Assembly: GCA_008933995.1 (NCBI GenBank)
Contig: WARS01000100.1
Coordinates: 91,001 to 155,000, forward strand
Direction: 5' to 3'
DNA length: 64,000 bases
DNA from: Datnioides undecimradiatus
Taxonomy: Eukaryota; Chordata; Actinopteri; Lobotiformes; Datnioididae
Position 1 is the stretch's first letter. The number at the start of each line of letters is the position of its first letter. Under the pieces are notes generated by a model. It made no database searches. It was not told the DNA's origin and saw only the letters and a list, made by a program, of their open reading frames with translations. Position numbers and translations under genes: made by a program. This document shows positions 62,301-64,000 of this stretch, piece by piece.

Positions 62301-63465
62301 CTGAGCCGCCGTCGCAGCAGGGCTTTCCTGTGTTTTTAATTGAATCACCAGACGCCGCAGCAGCAGCAGCTGCTGGTCACAGATGCAACTCAAGGTCAGA
62401 GCCTGCAGCACGAACCAACCTCAGGTTACATAATCAATCAGCTGCTGTTACAGAATGCAGACATGGAAACAGTTTTAGCCCCTGAAGGAAGCGTTCAGCA
62501 GCAGCACCTCGTTTTAGACACAGCTTCTCCTTCTCATCATGTGCTGCGCTGGTGACGGTGCAGATATACGCTGTCTTAACTAAAGCTGTACACATATCGC
62601 AGGAAGAGGATGAATCAGTCATCTCTGAGGCAAACCTGACTTCCATCTTTTTGGAATTGTGTCTCTTTTAATGTCCAAATGTTTGGATCGGTTGCATGAA
62701 AGCAGCGAAGGCCGTGCTCACCGTGTGGTGTCGGCAGGATTCGGGGCTGAGTGGTGATCAAAGAGCTGCAGGTTTGTGAGTAAATCGACGACAGATGCAG
62801 CAGCTGACATCGGTCTGTTGCTCGCGGTCGGACCGCGGGCCCCCGGCCTCCGTCCTCACGTGAAACCACAGAGGAGCCAGAAATAACCCGAGCCGGTCAG
62901 CTGTCCATTGGCCTGCTGCTCACAGGGAGCTGCAGCTGCTCAGCGAGCCGCTGCTCAGCCCACTGAAACAGTTCCTCGTCGCTGTTCCTCCCAGCGACGC
63001 CGACCTTTCACCCCACATGCTAATCTTTCCAGAACGGATTTCTGCGCGGCACCTGAACGAACTCGTTAACACTAACTCACTTCTTCTCATCCAGCCGCTC
63101 GCTCTTTTCTCCGTGCATCCCCTCCGCCTCCCTCCTGTCCTGGGGTTTTGCAGCTTCTGGTGCGTTTCACACGCTGCAGCTCGTTCGCTGACCTCTGATC
63201 ATCTCAGCTCCGTCCATTAACCCTCGCTGACTCTAACACCCATTGAGCACCTATAATAATTACTTAACGGCCTTCTCTTGGTCTCTAATTGTAATAAAGC
63301 ATTAAGGTTTTATGTTTCATGGCGCCCGTGTTGTATTATTTTATCCTTGTATCTGTTACGCTGTCTGAGGTCTAACGTCCCTGCTGTTCTCTGTCTGCTG
63401 CAGGCCAGTTATCCTACATGGGAGGACTTTGTAAGCAAAGGAGCCAAGCTACAGTCACAGCTCAG
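51291..63465 (+). CDS. mtss2: MTSS family I-BAR (IMD) protein, first two coding exons; 3' part beyond window
   Basis: MTSS proteins bind phosphoinositide membranes and actin through an N-terminal IMD/I-BAR domain, and end in a WH2 motif. Exon 51291-51362 encodes MDAGIEKECSALGGLFQLIM then NDMK, with donor GTAGAA. Exon 63404-63465 continues in phase as ASYPTWEDFVSKGAKLQSQL plus R and donor GTACAA. This matches the opening of the IMD domain (KEC.ALGGLFQ..I..DMK.SYP.WEDF..K..KL.SQLR). The start is fixed by family alignment. The N-terminus resembles MTSS1 (same length, CSALGG); NDMK and the SK..KL part lean to MTSS2 (MTSS1L). Linkage to osgin1 also favours MTSS2, because human OSGIN1 and MTSS2 are both on 16q. 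The intron is 12 kb. The following exon (TTV..AFLDAFQKVADMA type) is not in the window. The paralogue call is tentative; the family call is firm. Confidence 0.88.
51701..52522. mobile_element. 0.8 kb foldback element with ~180-bp inverted arms
   Basis: Arm 51701-51880 is the imperfect reverse complement of arm 52340-52522. Matching words include CTGGTCCAGT.TTGATCAGCT, GCAGGAAAC/CCAGGAAAC, GCTGCACCCCG.CAGTGT and TGTGTTTGTGTCTCTGAC. The 460-base centre has no transposase. It lies just inside mtss intron 1, starting about 340 bases after the donor. Confidence 0.75.
53371..53545. repeat. Dispersed repeat family B, copy 3
   Basis: It matches copies 1 and 2 from CCTTTCACACTGAACAACAA through TCACATGACTCTGCAG to GTGTTTATC.GCTCCG and the downstream GAACACAA. 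It lies in mtss intron 1. Confidence 0.8.
53770..54125 (-). mobile_element. LINE 3' end (RTE/Jockey-like reverse transcriptase C-terminus)
   Basis: On the - strand the sequence reads KVREARLRWFGHVQRRDSEY then IGGRMLRLELL. This is the typical C-terminal R.RWFGHV.R motif of a widespread fish LINE ORF. On the + strand the same stretch (CTGAACATGTCCAAACCATC, then CCTGATCCTATCCATCCTGG) is a familiar repetitive sequence. The open frame is 62 codons with the 5' part in other frames, so it is a dead fragment. Confidence 0.8.
54788..56417. repeat. Cluster of nine alternating (GT)n and (CA)n arrays
   Basis: The arrays are (GT) 54788-54832, (CA) 54920-54956, (GT) 55799-55830, (GT) 55901-55928, (CA) 55976-56002, (GT) 56072-56099, (CA) 56165-56182, (GT) 56278-56309 and (CA) 56392-56417, followed by a CT-rich run. 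Each is uninterrupted or nearly so. They lie in mtss intron 1. All open frames through them are simple-repeat artefacts. Confidence 0.95.
56420..63400. other. Rest of mtss intron 1
   Basis: I see no exon chain. The longest open frames are 58381-58782 (+, 133 codons), 60599-60883 (+), 60517-60861 (-) and 61640-61858 (+, 72 codons). None is recognisable. GC-richer patches near 57.3-58.4 and 62.1-62.9 kb could hold alternative promoters but show no decisive motif. Confidence 0.45.
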
Positions 63466-64000
63466 GTACAACACACACACACACACACTCTTAAACTCAA
63501 TATTTTCTCTCACTGAGTCCAATGGCCAGCAGGTCATGCAAACACTGGTTATCAGGCCTGAACCTGGATCAGATTATTGCCAAACCGAGTCAGAGCAGCT
63601 GGTCCTGCAGACTCCTGCAGCAGCCCACAGCTCAGGGTGTGGGTCACCCTGCAGGGAAGGAGACAAAGAGCGCAGCAGCTCAACGGGAAACGCTGACTTG
63701 GACCTTTTCAGTCATTCATCAGTCAGTTTGTTCATTTAAACTGTTCACTGTGTCACAGGTGTTTGTGTCAGCCAGCGTTCACGTTACTGATGCGTTATTA
63801 TTGTGAGTATGTCCCTTATTGCTGCAAACTGCACACGCACACAGTGACCCAGTAGCTGGCTGGGTGTAATAACAGTATAATGGCTGTTTCCCAGTAGGCC
63901 AGTTCACTTTGATAAGCATCACTCTGCCTGCTGCAGACAGTCACAGTCCATTAGCCCTGCCAGTCGGCCAGCTACACACACACACATGCACGCACACACA

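Noticed and set aside
51291..63465. Firm assignment to mtss1
   Set aside because: Only 45 residues are visible and they mix MTSS1 and MTSS2 features; linkage to osgin1 tips it to mtss2, without certainty.

Overview
This is a window of vertebrate nuclear DNA, almost certainly from a teleost fish. It contains short spliced exons with GT-AG introns, dense (CA)n/(GT)n microsatellites, scattered MITE and LINE fragments, and protein sequences that match vertebrate families with fish-like differences. There are no bacterial operons, CRISPR arrays, rRNAs or convincing tRNAs. Identifications come from family knowledge applied by eye; no database search was run.

Five protein-coding genes can be supported. 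(1) podxl2 (endoglycan), + strand, 1032-5974: the last eight exons, with the 5' end outside the window. (2) tma7, - strand, 13047-11870: complete, four exons, 64 residues. (3) ccdc51 (the mitochondrial K-ATP channel pore subunit MITOK), + strand, 14518-17625: complete, about 425 residues, head-to-head with tma7 across a shared promoter. (4) An OSGIN-family flavin monooxygenase, best called osgin1, + strand, coding 41855-45393: preceded by a TATA-containing promoter and an untranslated exon at about 37.1-37.27 kb. (5) The first two coding exons of an MTSS-family I-BAR protein (mtss2/mtss1-like), + strand, 51291-63465: separated by a 12 kb intron, with the rest beyond the right edge.

The spaces between genes are filled with repeats. 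From 7.53 to 9.56 kb lies a 2 kb degenerate 21-bp minisatellite with a roughly 549-bp higher-order period. From 18.1 to 36.9 kb there is a gene desert with an L2-like LINE tail, a mariner-type transposase remnant, a TIR-bounded nonautonomous element and several dispersed repeat families that recur elsewhere in the window. From 45.4 to 50.5 kb there is AT-rich DNA in which I see no gene. The large mtss intron holds an 0.8 kb foldback element, an RTE/Jockey-like LINE 3' end and nine alternating (GT)n/(CA)n arrays within 1.6 kb.

The genes do not form one pathway. The only functional pairing is tma7/ccdc51, which share a promoter as in mammals. The most interesting signals are regulatory or structural: a podxl2 exon bracketed by complementary (TG)16 and (CA)10 tracts, two ccdc51 introns that are both multiples of three and stop-free, and two perfect antioxidant-response-type motifs in an osgin1 intron.
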